Source: Haloarcula litorea | Lineage (GTDB): Archaea > Halobacteriota > Halobacteria > Halobacteriales > Haloarculaceae | Assembly (NCBI RefSeq): GCF_029338195.1 | Contig: NZ_CP119779.1 | Location: 3,224,001-3,288,000, forward strand | Length of the DNA: 64,000 nucleotides | Reading direction: 5' to 3' | Shown here: positions 52,437 through 62,035 of the stretch, in pieces | Layout of the letters: every line of letters starts with the position of its first letter | How positions within the stretch are numbered: position 1 is the stretch's first letter | Program-made: the position numbers and the translations under genes | Notes under the pieces: model-generated | What the model saw: only the letters and a program-made list of their open reading frames with translations | Told to the model about the DNA's origin: nothing | Database searches by the model: none

Positions 52437-55400
52437 GTGACAGTGACTGGCCTACTCTCCCTGGGCGAACTCAGGACACAGTTCGACACGGACCGCGGTG
52501 CGGTGAAGGCCGTCGACGGACTCGACCTGACGATCGAGTCCGGCGAGACGGTCGGGCTCGTCGGCGAGAGCGGCTCGGGCAAGAGCGTCACGGCGCTGTC
52601 GGCGATGCGGATCGTCGACGACCCGGGCGAAGTCGTCGGCGGCGAGGTCGTGTTCGGCGACGCGGAGGTCGTCGCCGAACTCGCAGCGACGCATCCGGAC
52701 GCCGTCGCGTCGTACCCCTACGAGCTCGTCGCCGCCTGCCGGCGGGTCGCGGGCGACCTCCGCGAGGCGGCCGATCCCCACGCCGCGGCCGACGAACTCC
52801 GAGGCATCGCGACTGATCTCGACGGCGCGGACGATCCCGGCGCGCTGGCGGCGGCCCTCCGGGGGATCGCCGACCGCCTGGAGTCGGGCGCGGACCCGGA
52901 GGCGGTCGGCCCCGAGATCGACCACGCCGTCGCGGACGCGCTGGACGGGTTCCTGTTCGTCGAGGGCGCGCGACTCGACCCGGAACCGGACAGCGACGTC
53001 GACCCCGGGGCCGACCCCTGGGAAGTGTTGCGCGAACGCGAGGACGGCCCGGAGCACGTCAGGCTCGACGGGGCGCGGGTCGACATCACCACAGCGCCCG
53101 AGCGGGCGATGCGGGACATCCGCGGCGGCGAGATGAGCATGATCTTCCAGGACCCGATGACGTCGCTCAACCCCGCGCTCACCGTCGGCGAGCAGATCGC
53201 CGAGAGCCTGCGGCTCCACCGCTACGACCAGAAGAAGGCCGACACCTGGCTCAACGGCGTCCGGGAGGTGATCGACCGCGGCGACACGGACGAGGAGATC
53301 GTCCAGGACGTGATCGAGATCCTCGAGGCCGTCGGCATCCCGGAACCGGAGTCCCGGCTCGACGAGTACCCCCACGAGTTCTCCGGCGGGATGCGCCAGC
53401 GGGTGCTCATCGCCATCGCGCTGGCCTGTCGGCCCAAGCTGCTCATCGCCGACGAGCCGACGACGGCGCTTGACGTCACCATCCAGGCCCAGATCCTCGA
53501 TCTCATCAACGACCTCCAGGCGGAGTTCGGGATGAGCGTCCTGTTCATCACCCACGACCTCGGCGTCGTCGCCGAGACCTGCGACCGCGTGGCCGTGATG
53601 TACGCCGGCGAGATCGTCGAGGAGGGGCCGGTCGACGAGATCTTCCACAACCCCAGCCACCCCTACACCTACGCGCTGCTGGAGTCGATCCCCAGAGAGG
53701 ACACGGACCGCCTCCAGCCCATCGAGGGGAACGTCCCGGACCTCATCGACCTCCCCGACGGGTGTCACTTCGAGCCGCGGTGCCCGTGGGCCCGCGAGGA
53801 GTGCACCTCGGGCGAGATCCCCTACCTCGACCACGGTCCGCCGGACGTGTCCCACAAGTCGAAGTGCGTGCTGGAGGAGTTCGACACCGACGAGTACGGC
53901 GCGGCGGCCGGCGAGATGGCCGTCGAGTCAGAGACGTTCGGCGGGGACCCGATGGTGGAGGTCGACGGCCTCCGGAAGTACTTCTCCCGGGCCGAGGGGT
54001 GGCTCGACGAGTGGCTCTCCGACGAGCCACAGACCGTCAAGGCCGTCGACGGCGTCGACTTCGACATCTACGAGGGCGAGACGCTCGGCCTCGTCGGCGA
54101 GTCCGGCTGCGGGAAGTCGACCACGGGCCGGTCGCTGCTTCGCCTGCTCGAACCGACGGACGGCCGGGTCGTGTACGCGGGCGAGACCATCACCGACCTC
54201 GACGACGACGCGCTGGGCGCGAAACGCCGCGAGATGCAGATGATCTTCCAGGACCCGATGTCGTCGCTTGACCCGCGCCAGACGGTCGGCAAGACGATCC
54301 GGGAACCGCTGGAGATCCACGACCTCCCCGTGAGCGACCCGCTCGTCGACACGCGCGCCGACGTCTCCGTGAGCGGTATCGACCGGAGCACCGTCGAGGT
54401 CGCGGTGGCCGACGACGCCGACGCCCTCGTCCCCAGCAGCGACGGGGTGGCCGTCGTCGACGTCGCCGTGACCGTCGACGGGGACGAGGTGGCCGTCGAG
54501 ACCGGGACACCGATGGCCGTCGACACCACGGTCACGCGCTCCGACGGTCGGATCACCGCCGTCGAGATCCGCGTCAGTGCGGGCGACTCCGAACGGGCGC
54601 GACGGCGGAACCGCGTCGCGCAACTGCTGGAGGCCGTCGGGCTCGAACCCGCGCAGTACGACCGCTACCCCCACGAACTCTCGGGCGGACAGCGCCAGCG
54701 GGTCGGCATCGCGCGGGCGCTGGCGGTCGACCCGGACTTCATCGTCGCCGACGAGCCCGTGAGCGCACTGGACGTCTCCGTCCAGGCACAGATCCTCAAC
54801 CTCCTGGAGGACCTCCAGGACGAGTTCGACCTGACGTACCTCTTCATCGCCCACGACCTCTCGGTCGTCCGCCACATCTGCGACCGGGTCGCGGTGATGT
54901 ACCTCGGGAAGGTCGTCGAGACGGCCCCGACCGAACAGCTGTTCGAGACGCCGAAACACCCCTACACGCAGGCGTTGCTGTCCGCGATTCCGGAGCCCGA
55001 TCCCCGGGCCGACGACGAGGGCCGTATCCTCCTCAAAGGGGACGTTCCGAGCCCGGTCGACCCGCCCTCGGGCTGTCGGTTCCGGACGCGCTGTCCCGAG
55101 GTCATCCCTCCCGACGATCTCGACGTCGAGCAGGCGGTGTACCGCGACGTGATGGACTTCCGGGAGGCCGTCGAGAACCGCGACATCCCGCTCGACGCCG
55201 TCCGCGACGACGCCGAAGCGCGGGCCGACGACGGGGGAACGGCCGAGGCCTCGGCCGACGGCGGTCGCGATCCGGAACGCCGGGCGTTCGTCCGAGCGAT
55301 CTGGGACCGGGAGTTCGAGACCGAGCCCGACGGGGAGGTGCGCGAGGTCGTCCAGGAGGCCATCGACGCGCTCGCGGCGGACGACTGGGAGACGGCCGAG

Positions 55401-55520
55401 ACGGTCCTGCGCGACCGCTTCGAGAGCCCGTGCGAGCGCGAGGAACCCCCCCTCTCCGGCGCGGCCGAACAGCCGGTCGCCTGCCACCTCTACGACGACC
55501 AGGGACACCGCCTCGACTGA
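52437..55520 (+). CDS. Fused double ATPase of a peptide-type ABC importer (DppD-DppF)
   Basis: A 1027-residue protein with two ATPase modules. Module 1: Walker [14 protein letters not shown], an insertion of about 140 residues, Q-loop [13 protein letters not shown], signature [15 protein letters not shown], Walker [13 protein letters not shown], then the oligopeptide-type tail with RCPWAREEC. Module 2: Walker [15 protein letters not shown]-loop [13 protein letters not shown], an insertion of about 100 residues, signature [15 protein letters not shown], Walker [13 protein letters not shown], and a shorter tail with RTRCPEV. It powers the SBP/DppB/DppC importer that follows. A TATA box CTATATCC at 52411-52418 points to leaderless translation from the GTG at 52437. 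Confidence 0.93.
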   Translation: MTVTGLLSLGELRTQFDTDRGAVKAVDGLDLTIESGETVGLVGESGSGKSVTALSAMRIVDDPGEVVGGEVVFGDAEVVAELAATHPDAVASYPYELVAACRRVAGDLREAADPHAAADELRGIATDLDGADDPGALAAALRGIADRLESGADPEAVGPEIDHAVADALDGFLFVEGARLDPEPDSDVDPGADPWEVLREREDGPEHVRLDGARVDITTAPERAMRDIRGGEMSMIFQDPMTSLNPALTVGEQIAESLRLHRYDQKKADTWLNGVREVIDRGDTDEEIVQDVIEILEAVGIPEPESRLDEYPHEFSGGMRQRVLIAIALACRPKLLIADEPTTALDVTIQAQILDLINDLQAEFGMSVLFITHDLGVVAETCDRVAVMYAGEIVEEGPVDEIFHNPSHPYTYALLESIPREDTDRLQPIEGNVPDLIDLPDGCHFEPRCPWAREECTSGEIPYLDHGPPDVSHKSKCVLEEFDTDEYGAAAGEMAVESETFGGDPMVEVDGLRKYFSRAEGWLDEWLSDEPQTVKAVDGVDFDIYEGETLGLVGESGCGKSTTGRSLLRLLEPTDGRVVYAGETITDLDDDALGAKRREMQMIFQDPMSSLDPRQTVGKTIREPLEIHDLPVSDPLVDTRADVSVSGIDRSTVEVAVADDADALVPSSDGVAVVDVAVTVDGDEVAVETGTPMAVDTTVTRSDGRITAVEIRVSAGDSERARRRNRVAQLLEAVGLEPAQYDRYPHELSGGQRQRVGIARALAVDPDFIVADEPVSALDVSVQAQILNLLEDLQDEFDLTYLFIAHDLSVVRHICDRVAVMYLGKVVETAPTEQLFETPKHPYTQALLSAIPEPDPRADDEGRILLKGDVPSPVDPPSGCRFRTRCPEVIPPDDLDVEQAVYRDVMDFREAVENRDIPLDAVRDDAEARADDGGTAEASADGGRDPERRAFVRAIWDREFETEPDGEVREVVQEAIDALAADDWETAETVLRDRFESPCEREEPPLSGAAEQPVACHLYDDQGHRLD

Positions 55521-55540
55521 CAGCTACCCGGGAGATCCCA

Positions 55541-55596
55541 ATCGTATGGGTACGATAGTCTCGGTCGGTACCCCGGTAAATTAAGTGGCCGACCGA
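55541..55596 (+). promoter_or_regulatory. Promoter with two dyads before the binding-protein gene
   Basis: A TATA element TAAATTAAG (55577-55585) lies about 29 bases before the ATG, so the message is leaderless. Around it are a perfect ATCGTA-TGGG-TACGAT dyad (55541-55556) and TCGGTCGG (55561-55568) mirrored by CCGACCGA (55589-55596) on the other side of the TATA. They are likely regulator sites giving the binding protein its own control, apart from the ATPase. Confidence 0.65.
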
Positions 55597-55609
55597 TACA
55601 CGTTTTCCT

Positions 55610-57283
55610 ATGTCACGCGATAGCACTAGTCGTCGAGACTTCCTGAAGGCCGCCGGCGCAGCGACGGTGGCCGCATCGTCGACAGCCGGCTGTGCGAGCT
55701 TCGGCGGCGGCGGTGGCGGGGGCGGTGGCACCCTGATTTACTCCCGCGGTGACCACCCCACGAACTACGACCCCCAGCAGACCACCAGCGGCGAGGTCGC
55801 GAAGGTGACCAACCAGGTGTTCGACACCCCCATCGACTTCAAGCCCGGGAGCGGCGGCGCACTCACCGACGGGCTGGCCAAGGAGTGGGAACTCGACGGC
55901 ACGACGACGACGCTGACACTGAAGGAGGGGATCACGTTCCACGACGGCAGCGAACTCACCGGCGAGGACGTCCGCGCGACGGTCCGGCGGTTCATCGACA
56001 CGGGGTACGAGCACTTCCTCGGGGAGAAGCGGTCGGGCTACTCGTCGGTCACCTTCGGCGACTGGGTCGAGAGCATCGAGGTCCCGTCGGAGTACGAGGT
56101 CCGGTTCAACCTCAAGCAGCGGTACGCGCCGTTCGTCCGCAACCTCGCGATGTTCGCCGCGGCCGTCCTCTCGAAGGACCAGATCGAGAGCCTCGGATCG
56201 GGGCCGGAGTCCCAGGCCCAGCTCGGGACGGAGCCGGTCGGGACCGGCCCCTTCCAGTTCGAGGAACTCGACAACTCGAACGAGAAGATCCGGTTCAGCG
56301 CCTACGACGACTACTGGGGCGAGGGACCCCACGTCGGCTCGCTGGTGGTCAAGACCATCAAGTCGAACCAGACCAGGGCGCAGGACCTCATCAACGGGGA
56401 CAGCCACATCACCGACAACCTCGGTGCCCAGTCGATCAAGCAGATCCGTGACTCGGACGCGGCGAGCATCAAGGAGAAAGACGGGATCAACGTCGGCTAC
56501 ATGGCGTTCAACCAGTCCCGGAAGGCGGCGTTCCGCAAGCCGAAGGTCCGCCGTGCCATCAGCTACGCCGTCGACACGGAGGCAATCGTCGACTCGATCT
56601 ATCAAGGGTTCGCGGCGGAGGCCGACCAGGCCCTCCCGCCGGACGTACTCGGCCACAACGAGGACGTCGACCCCTACCCCCACGACCCGGAGAAGGCACA
56701 GACGCTCCTCGAAGAGGCGGGCGAGAGCGACCTGGAGTTCGAACTCGCGACGTTCTCGAACCCGCGCGGGTACAACCCCAGCCCCGTCGCGACGGCGAAC
56801 CAGATCCGGTCGGACCTGGAGGACATCGGCCTGACCGTCACGATCAACCAGTTCTCCTCGTTCGGGCCGTACATCGACTACACGTACGGCGGCAAACACG
56901 ACGCCGCGCTGCTGGGCTGGTACACCGACAACGCCGACCCGGACAACTTCCTGTACGTCCTCCTGCACCCCGGCGTGTCCATCGACGACGTCCCGGACGG
57001 GCAGAGCTACGTGAGCTGGGACACGAAGGCCAACGCCTCGAACATCTCCTCGTGGGCCAACACCGACTACATGGAGCTGGTCGACGAGGGGCAGACGACC
57101 TACGAGAAGAGCGCCCGCGAGGAGCTGTACCTCGAAGCCGCGAAGATGACCCACGACCAGGCCCCGTGGGTCTTCATCGACTACGCCCAGCTGATCCGTG
57201 GCATCCACCAGTCGGTGCAGGCCGACAGCTACACGGTCAGTTCCGTCGGCGGGCCGTACCTCGAACTGGTCCAGCTGGAGTGA
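55610..57283 (+). CDS. Peptide/nickel-type ABC substrate-binding lipoprotein
   Basis: A 557-residue exported protein. The Tat signal (TSRRDFLKAAGAATVAASS) leads to a lipobox (TAGCASF) and a Gly-rich linker. The mature part is a family 5 binding protein: an N-terminal segment with NYDPQQTTSGEVAKVTNQVF, TLTLKEGITFHDGSELTGED, EPVGTGPFQFEEL, and a C-terminal lobe with FRKPKVRRAISYAVDTEAIV. It catches peptides or another solute outside the cell. It follows the ATPase gene and precedes the two permeases. Confidence 0.95.
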   Translation: MSRDSTSRRDFLKAAGAATVAASSTAGCASFGGGGGGGGGTLIYSRGDHPTNYDPQQTTSGEVAKVTNQVFDTPIDFKPGSGGALTDGLAKEWELDGTTTTLTLKEGITFHDGSELTGEDVRATVRRFIDTGYEHFLGEKRSGYSSVTFGDWVESIEVPSEYEVRFNLKQRYAPFVRNLAMFAAAVLSKDQIESLGSGPESQAQLGTEPVGTGPFQFEELDNSNEKIRFSAYDDYWGEGPHVGSLVVKTIKSNQTRAQDLINGDSHITDNLGAQSIKQIRDSDAASIKEKDGINVGYMAFNQSRKAAFRKPKVRRAISYAVDTEAIVDSIYQGFAAEADQALPPDVLGHNEDVDPYPHDPEKAQTLLEEAGESDLEFELATFSNPRGYNPSPVATANQIRSDLEDIGLTVTINQFSSFGPYIDYTYGGKHDAALLGWYTDNADPDNFLYVLLHPGVSIDDVPDGQSYVSWDTKANASNISSWANTDYMELVDEGQTTYEKSAREELYLEAAKMTHDQAPWVFIDYAQLIRGIHQSVQADSYTVSSVGGPYLELVQLE

Positions 57284-57350
57284 ACCGATCGACTGATCGA
57301 CCGTCGTACCGGGCGCAGGCCGCTTCGACAGCCGACAGTCTCCCCGACAG

Positions 57351-58394
57351 ATGACATCCAAACGCTTCGTCCTCAAACGACTGCTGTTGCTCGTGCCCGT
57401 CCTCCTGGGCGTCGCGACGTTCGTCTTCGTCATCCTGCACCTCTCGCCGGGCGACCCGGCGCGGGTGATACTCGGACAGCGGGCGTCACAGGCCCGCGTG
57501 ATCGAGCTCCGCCAGGAACTCGGGCTGAACGACCCGCTGTACGTCCAGTACGGGCGGTTCCTGCTGGAGGCGGCGCAGTTCGACTTCGGCCAGTCCTACA
57601 AGGTCGCACAGGGCCAGTCGGTCCGGAGCGTGCTTGCCTCGCGGCTCCCCGTCACCATCGAACTGTCGCTGTACGGGCAGGCCATCGGACTGCTGCTCGG
57701 GCTCCCGCTTGGGGTCATCTCGGCGGTGAAACAGGACACGCTCGTCGACCACGGTGGCCGGATCGGCGCGCTCTCGGGCATCTCGATCCCCATCTACTGG
57801 TCGGGGCCGATGCTGATCCTGCTGTTCTCGACGTACCTCGGGCTCTTCCCGGCCAGCGGCCGAATCAGCTCGACCGTCTTCCTCGCCGACCACTGGCACC
57901 TGTTCGGCACGGAGCTCCCGCTGACCGGGATGGTGACCATCGACACGCTGTTGCTGGGCCGGCTGGACGCGTGGTTCTCGGCCGTCCGGCACCTGTTCCT
58001 GCCCTCTGTCACCATCGGCATCTACTCGCTCGCGCTGATCTCGCGGATGATGCGGTCCTCGATGCTCGAAGTCGTCAGACAGGACTACATGCGGACCGCG
58101 CGGGCCAAGGGCCAGGGCGAGAAGATCACCATCATGAAACACGGCTTCCGGAACGCGCTCATCCCCGTCGTCACCGTCGTCGGCATCCAGTTCGGCACGC
58201 TGCTGGGCGGGGCCGTCCTCACCGAGACCGTGTTCGGCATCAACGGCATCGGGACCACCATCGTCGCCGCCATCAACGCGACGGACTACCCGCTGGTCCA
58301 GGGGACGGTCCTGACCTTCGCGCTGCTGTTCACCCTGGTGAACCTCGGCGTCGACATCACCTACAGCTACCTCGACCCCCGGATCCAACAGTGG
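57351..58394 (+). CDS. Peptide-type ABC permease, DppB type (stop codon lost)
   Basis: About 347 residues of a DppB-type permease with six helices: MTSKRFVLKRLLLLVPVLLG, FVILHLSPGDPARV, and the coupling loop RQDYMRTARAKGQGEKI followed by FRNALIPVVTVVGIQFG. The family normally ends at YLDPRI plus a few residues, reached here at 58391, but the next codon is TGG, and the frame then stays open to 60188 in sequence that is dppC read out of frame. Inserting one A after GTG at 58391-58393 would restore a TGA stop here and a GTG start for dppC. I therefore end the feature at the expected stop. Confidence 0.85.
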
Positions 58395-58395
58395 C

Positions 58396-59337
58396 ACGAG
58401 CACGGAAACGACCACCCAGACGCCGTCCGAGGACCGCGGCCTCGTCGACCGCCTGCGCTCCTCGCAGTTCCTCTCGGAACTGTTCTCGAACCGCATCGCC
58501 CTGACCGGGATCGCCATCATCGTCGCGATGGTCCTCATCGCGGTGTACGCGCGCCTGTTCCTCGACCTGCCGCCGCTGACCGATTCGCGGCTCGGCCAGG
58601 GGATACCGGATCGCGCCCCGCCCGGATGGGTCGGCCCGGCACCGGCCGACACCCACATCTTCGGGACCGACGCGGCCGCCCGCGACATCTTCAAGCGGAC
58701 GCTGTACGGGGCCTGGATCGCGCTGAAGTTCGGGACCGTCGCCGTCGCCGCGTCGACGGTCGCCGGGATCGGCCTGGGGACGATCGCCGCCTACTACAGC
58801 GACGTCACCGACAACGTCATCATGCGGGCGATGGACGTCCTGCTGGCGTTCCCGTCGCTGCTGCTCGCGCTCGCGCTGGTGTCGATCTTCGGGGCGGGGC
58901 TCTGGAAGGCCACGGCGGCGCTGATCCTCGTGTACACCCCGCGGTTCGCCCGCGTCGTCAGGGGGGCGGCGCTGAAGGTCCTCGAGGACGAGTACATCGA
59001 GGCGACGGAGGCGCTGGGCGCGAACGACGCCCGCGTCCTCGCTCGCCACGTCGTCCCGAACTCGCTGGCCCCGATCACCGTCCAGTCGACGCTGAACTTC
59101 GGGCTGGCCATCATCGACATCGCGGCGCTGTCGTTCCTCGGGTTCGGTGCGCAGGCCGGCACGCCGTCGTGGGGCCTGATGCTCGCGAAGGGCGTCGAGA
59201 ACGGCCTGCTCACCGGCAAGTGGTGGATGTCGGTGTTCCCGGGCCTGTTCCTCGCGGTGACGGTGCTTGGGTTCAATCTGCTGGGCGACGGGATGCGGGA
59301 CGCGCTGGACCCGCGGATGCGGGAAGCGGTCGACTGA
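58396..59337 (+). CDS. Peptide-type ABC permease, DppC type (start codon lost)
   Basis: The frame from 58396 reads TSTETTTQTPSEDRGLVDRL, then SNRIALTGIAIIVAMVLIAV (first helix), the acidic-loop motif HIFGTDAAARDIFKRTLYGA, and the coupling loop DEYIEATEALGANDARVLAR. This is a complete DppC of about 314 residues, but no ATG, GTG or TTG remains before 58528, which lies inside the first helix. The missing start is explained by the same single-base loss that removes the dppB stop. With the base restored it would start MSTSTETTT at 58391, overlapping dppB by four bases. It ends with DPRMREAVD. Confidence 0.85.
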   Translation, partial: TSTETTTQTPSEDRGLVDRLRSSQFLSELFSNRIALTGIAIIVAMVLIAVYARLFLDLPPLTDSRLGQGIPDRAPPGWVGPAPADTHIFGTDAAARDIFKRTLYGAWIALKFGTVAVAASTVAGIGLGTIAAYYSDVTDNVIMRAMDVLLAFPSLLLALALVSIFGAGLWKATAALILVYTPRFARVVRGAALKVLEDEYIEATEALGANDARVLARHVVPNSLAPITVQSTLNFGLAIIDIAALSFLGFGAQAGTPSWGLMLAKGVENGLLTGKWWMSVFPGLFLAVTVLGFNLLGDGMRDALDPRMREAVD

Positions 59338-59340
59338 CCG

Positions 59341-59694
59341 ATGCAGGCGGGCGTCGAGGCCGAGGGGCGGGACTGGGGCCTGCTGGCGAGGGCGACCGGC
59401 GTCGGCTTCGCCGCCGCCGTCCTGCTGTTCTACGGTCTCGTGGCGACGGGGTGGTCGCCCCGCGACGCCAGCGAACTCGTCTTCCCGCTGGCGGCGCTGC
59501 CGTTCTCGCTCGGCCTGATCGGCTGGTCGACGGTGCTGCTGTCGGGGCGGGCCATCGAGACCTTCTCGACCGAGCTGGGGATCAGCGAGGGCTGGACCGT
59601 CGAGGGTGGTCGGCAGGGGACGGCGCTACTGACGCTGTTCGGGCTGGGCGGGATGGTCGGGGCCGCCGTCGCCGGCGCGCCGTTCGGGGTCTGA
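59341..59694 (+). CDS. Small membrane protein (DUF7268-like)
   Basis: A 117-residue protein with three hydrophobic segments (about residues 16-37, 45-66 and 92-115); the loop before the third is polar (ETFSTELGISEGWTVEGGRQ). It resembles a conserved haloarchaeal membrane protein of unknown function. Its ATG is three bases after the dppC stop, so it may be cotranscribed with the importer, and its stop abuts that of the convergent YihY gene. Confidence 0.72.
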   Translation: MQAGVEAEGRDWGLLARATGVGFAAAVLLFYGLVATGWSPRDASELVFPLAALPFSLGLIGWSTVLLSGRAIETFSTELGISEGWTVEGGRQGTALLTLFGLGGMVGAAVAGAPFGV

Positions 59695-59695
59695 C

Positions 59696-60730
59696 TCACT
59701 CCTCGTCGGGCCACCACCGGAGCGTCAGCGACACCGAGTCGTCGAGCCCGAAGACGCCCGTCTCGCGGTCGACGGTGACCGACTGGGGGGCGACCAGGTC
59801 GACGGCGTCGTCGCCGACGCTCACACGTAGGTCGTCCCCGTTCCGGTCGAGGCGGTCGGCCAGTGCGTCCAGATCCGAGAGCAGCGCCGTCCGGTCGACG
59901 GCGGCTCGCTCCCTCGTCGCGTCGGCGGCGTCGCCGACGACCGGCTGGATGGACACGTCCTCAGAGCGGTTCGAGAGGACGGCGTTGACGACGGCCCCCA
60001 GCAGGACGATCAGTCCGCTGACGTACAGCCACGTCAGGAGAAAGAGGATGCTGGCGACGAGGTTCTCGCCGGCTCCCCCGGCCTTGACCGCCGTGAACAC
60101 GGCCTGGGCGACGGTGAGGCCGACGGCTGCGAAGGCGACGCCGGGCACGACCTCCAGGGGCGTCACGTCGGTGTCCGGGAAGACGTAGTACATCGGGTAG
60201 AAGACGACGAACAGCCCGACTGCGACCGCGCCCCCGTCGAGCAGGCGTCCGAGCGGGCCGGGGACGGCGACGGAGATCGCTCCCCCGACGACGCTGACGG
60301 CGACGATGGCGATCGCGACCGTCGCCAGCAGGAGCAGGCCGTCGATCAGCTGGTCGGCGAACGTGTTCTCGCTGCCGGTCTCGTAGATGTCCGAGAAGGC
60401 GGTGTCCAGCCCGCGGAAGATGCGCAGCGACCCCCAGACCAGAAAGCCCAGCCCCAGCAGTGAGACCGAGGCGTCCGCGCCCGCCAACCCCTCGCGGATG
60501 ACCGCCGTCGACTGCTCGGTCAGGACGGCGGTCATGATGTCGACGATCGACTCGCGGAGCGTGACGTTCCGGGTCCGCTCGACGGCCGTCAGGACGAGCA
60601 AGAGGAGCGGGAGGATCGAGAGGAACGCGTGGTAGGCGATCGACCCAGCCATAAACGTGACCCGCTCTGTGCGGGCCTCGTGGACGACGGCGGTCCCGAC
60701 CTCCCGCACCCGAGCGACGCGTTCGCGCAT
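59696..60730 (-). CDS. YihY/BrkB-family membrane protein
   Basis: A 344-residue protein with about six helices. The family pattern is visible: RVTFMAGSIAYHAFLSILPL, GLDTAFSDIYETGSEN, YYVFPDTDVTPLEVVPGVAF and WLYVSGLIVLLGAVVNAVL. The last 80 residues form an acidic cytoplasmic domain. Despite older labels (ribonuclease BN, virulence factor BrkB), this family is of unknown transport or envelope function. It is divergent from msrB with about 120 bases between. Confidence 0.92.
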   Translation of the reverse strand: MRERVARVREVGTAVVHEARTERVTFMAGSIAYHAFLSILPLLLLVLTAVERTRNVTLRESIVDIMTAVLTEQSTAVIREGLAGADASVSLLGLGFLVWGSLRIFRGLDTAFSDIYETGSENTFADQLIDGLLLLATVAIAIVAVSVVGGAISVAVPGPLGRLLDGGAVAVGLFVVFYPMYYVFPDTDVTPLEVVPGVAFAAVGLTVAQAVFTAVKAGGAGENLVASILFLLTWLYVSGLIVLLGAVVNAVLSNRSEDVSIQPVVGDAADATRERAAVDRTALLSDLDALADRLDRNGDDLRVSVGDDAVDLVAPQSVTVDRETGVFGLDDSVSLTLRWWPDEE

Positions 60731-60852
60731 AGACGCCGTTCGACACGTCGCCGGATATACCCACCGCCCCGGGTCGTCCGGTCCCGGGGCACCGGCCGGC
60801 GAGCGGTCCGCTCTCGGGGGAACTTATGCCGCTCCGTCCCCTACCTGGGGCT

Positions 60853-61263
60853 ATGAGCGAACAACAGAGTGACCTCCCCGAGAACGACGAGGAGTGGCGC
60901 GAGCTCCTGACCGACGAGGAGTACCGCATCCTCCGCGAGGCGGACACGGAACCGCGGTTCAGCAGCGACCTGCTCGACGTAGAGGGCGAGGGCGTGTTCA
61001 CCTGCGCCGGCTGCGGCGCGGAGCTGTTCGACAGCGACGAGAAGTTCGACTCCGAGACCGGCTGGCCGAGCTTCTGGGACGTCTACGAGGAGGGCAACAT
61101 CGAGACGCGGCTCGACGAGAGCCACGGGATGCGACGGACGGAGGTCGTCTGTGCTAGCTGTGGCGGTCACCTCGGCCACGTCTTCGACGACGGGCCGGAG
61201 CCGACCGGCAAGCGCTACTGCATCAACGGCGCGGCGCTGGACTTCGAGAGCGGCGACGAGTGA
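60853..61263 (+). CDS. msrB: Peptide-methionine (R)-S-oxide reductase
   Basis: A 136-residue MsrB that repairs oxidised methionine. Two zinc-binding Cys pairs are CAGCGAE and CASCGGHLGHVF; the catalytic Cys is in RYCINGAALDF; the substrate pocket segment is GWPSFWDV. It has an acidic N-terminal extension. It is convergent with the glutaredoxin gene, another thiol redox protein, with ten bases between stops. Confidence 0.96.
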   Translation: MSEQQSDLPENDEEWRELLTDEEYRILREADTEPRFSSDLLDVEGEGVFTCAGCGAELFDSDEKFDSETGWPSFWDVYEEGNIETRLDESHGMRRTEVVCASCGGHLGHVFDDGPEPTGKRYCINGAALDFESGDE

Positions 61264-61273
61264 GCGACGGCCG

Positions 61274-61513
61274 TCAGGCGTAGCTCTCCTCGACGAACTC
61301 GAGGATGCGGTCGGACTCGGCCATCGTGACGCCGTAGTCGTCGTCGACCAGCACCGGCACCCCGCGCTGACCGGACACCTCCTTCACCTCGTCGCGGTCC
61401 GAGTGGAGCGCGTCGACCCAGATCGTGTCGTAGTCGACGCCGAGTTCGTCCAGTCGGTCGGCGACCTTCTCGCAGTACGGACAACCGTCCAGTTGGTAGA
61501 GCGTGCGACTCAT
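61274..61513 (-). CDS. Glutaredoxin / GST N-terminal domain protein
   Basis: A 79-residue thioredoxin-fold protein starting MSRTLYQLDGCPYCEKVADR, with the CPYC redox site near the N-terminus, the cis-Pro loop RGVPVLVDDDYG and a closing helix AESDRILEFVEESYA. It should catalyse thiol-disulfide exchange, using the haloarchaeal thiol gamma-glutamylcysteine rather than glutathione by inference. It neighbours msrB. Confidence 0.93.
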   Translation of the reverse strand: MSRTLYQLDGCPYCEKVADRLDELGVDYDTIWVDALHSDRDEVKEVSGQRGVPVLVDDDYGVTMAESDRILEFVEESYA

Positions 61514-61572
61514 AGCTGGGTCTGTGGACGGCTCGGAAAAGACGGTTGTGGTCGGGGGCGGCTACGAGTCCG

Positions 61573-62035
61573 TTACTCGTAGAGCCACGTCTCGTCGATC
61601 TGTTCCCACTCGACCAGCTCGTCCTCGTCGAAGAACAGCTCGATCTCCCGTTCGTTCGCGCCCTCGTCCTCGTGGTCGGAGCCGTGGATGACGTTCCGAC
61701 CGAGGTCGAGGCCGTAGTCGCCGCGGATGGTACCGGGATCGGAGTCGGCCGGGTCGGTCTCGCCCATCATCTTGCGGACCTGTCGGGTGGCGTCCTGGCC
61801 CTCCCAGACCATCGCGAACACCGGACCGGACGTGATGAACTCGACCAGTCCGTCGAAGAACGGCTTGTCCTCGTGCTCGCCGTAGTGCTCCTCGGCGAGC
61901 TCCTGGTCGATCTGTGAACTTCCCGCCGACGAGCTTCAGGCCGCGGTCCTCGAACCGGGAGACGATCTCCCCGATGAGGCCGCGCTGGACGCCGTCGGGC
62001 TTGACCATCACGAAGGTGCGCTCGGTGTCGGACAT
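61573..62035 (-). pseudogene. ndk: Nucleoside diphosphate kinase, frame broken near residue 40
   Basis: The N-terminal part reads [20 protein letters not shown] and KLVGGKF in one frame; the rest reads [18 protein letters not shown], then [19 protein letters not shown] and the active-site His motif [18 protein letters not shown] in another. The break is at about 61915, where AAGTTC-A-CAGATC lacks two bases compared with the frame expected (as in KFMQIDQ). With two bases restored the product has 154 residues, the family length. Ndk balances NTP pools and is normally kept, so sequence error is as likely as real inactivation. It is last in the rpl7ae-rps28e-rpl24e-ndk order typical of archaea. 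Confidence 0.88.

Noticed and set aside
58380-58410. Programmed frameshift joining DppB and DppC
   Set aside because: No slippery sequence or family precedent; a single missing base explains both lost signals more simply.
57351-60188. A 945-residue permease fusion
   Set aside because: After residue 347 the frame is Arg/His-rich and merely dppC read out of frame; the permease homology resumes in another frame.
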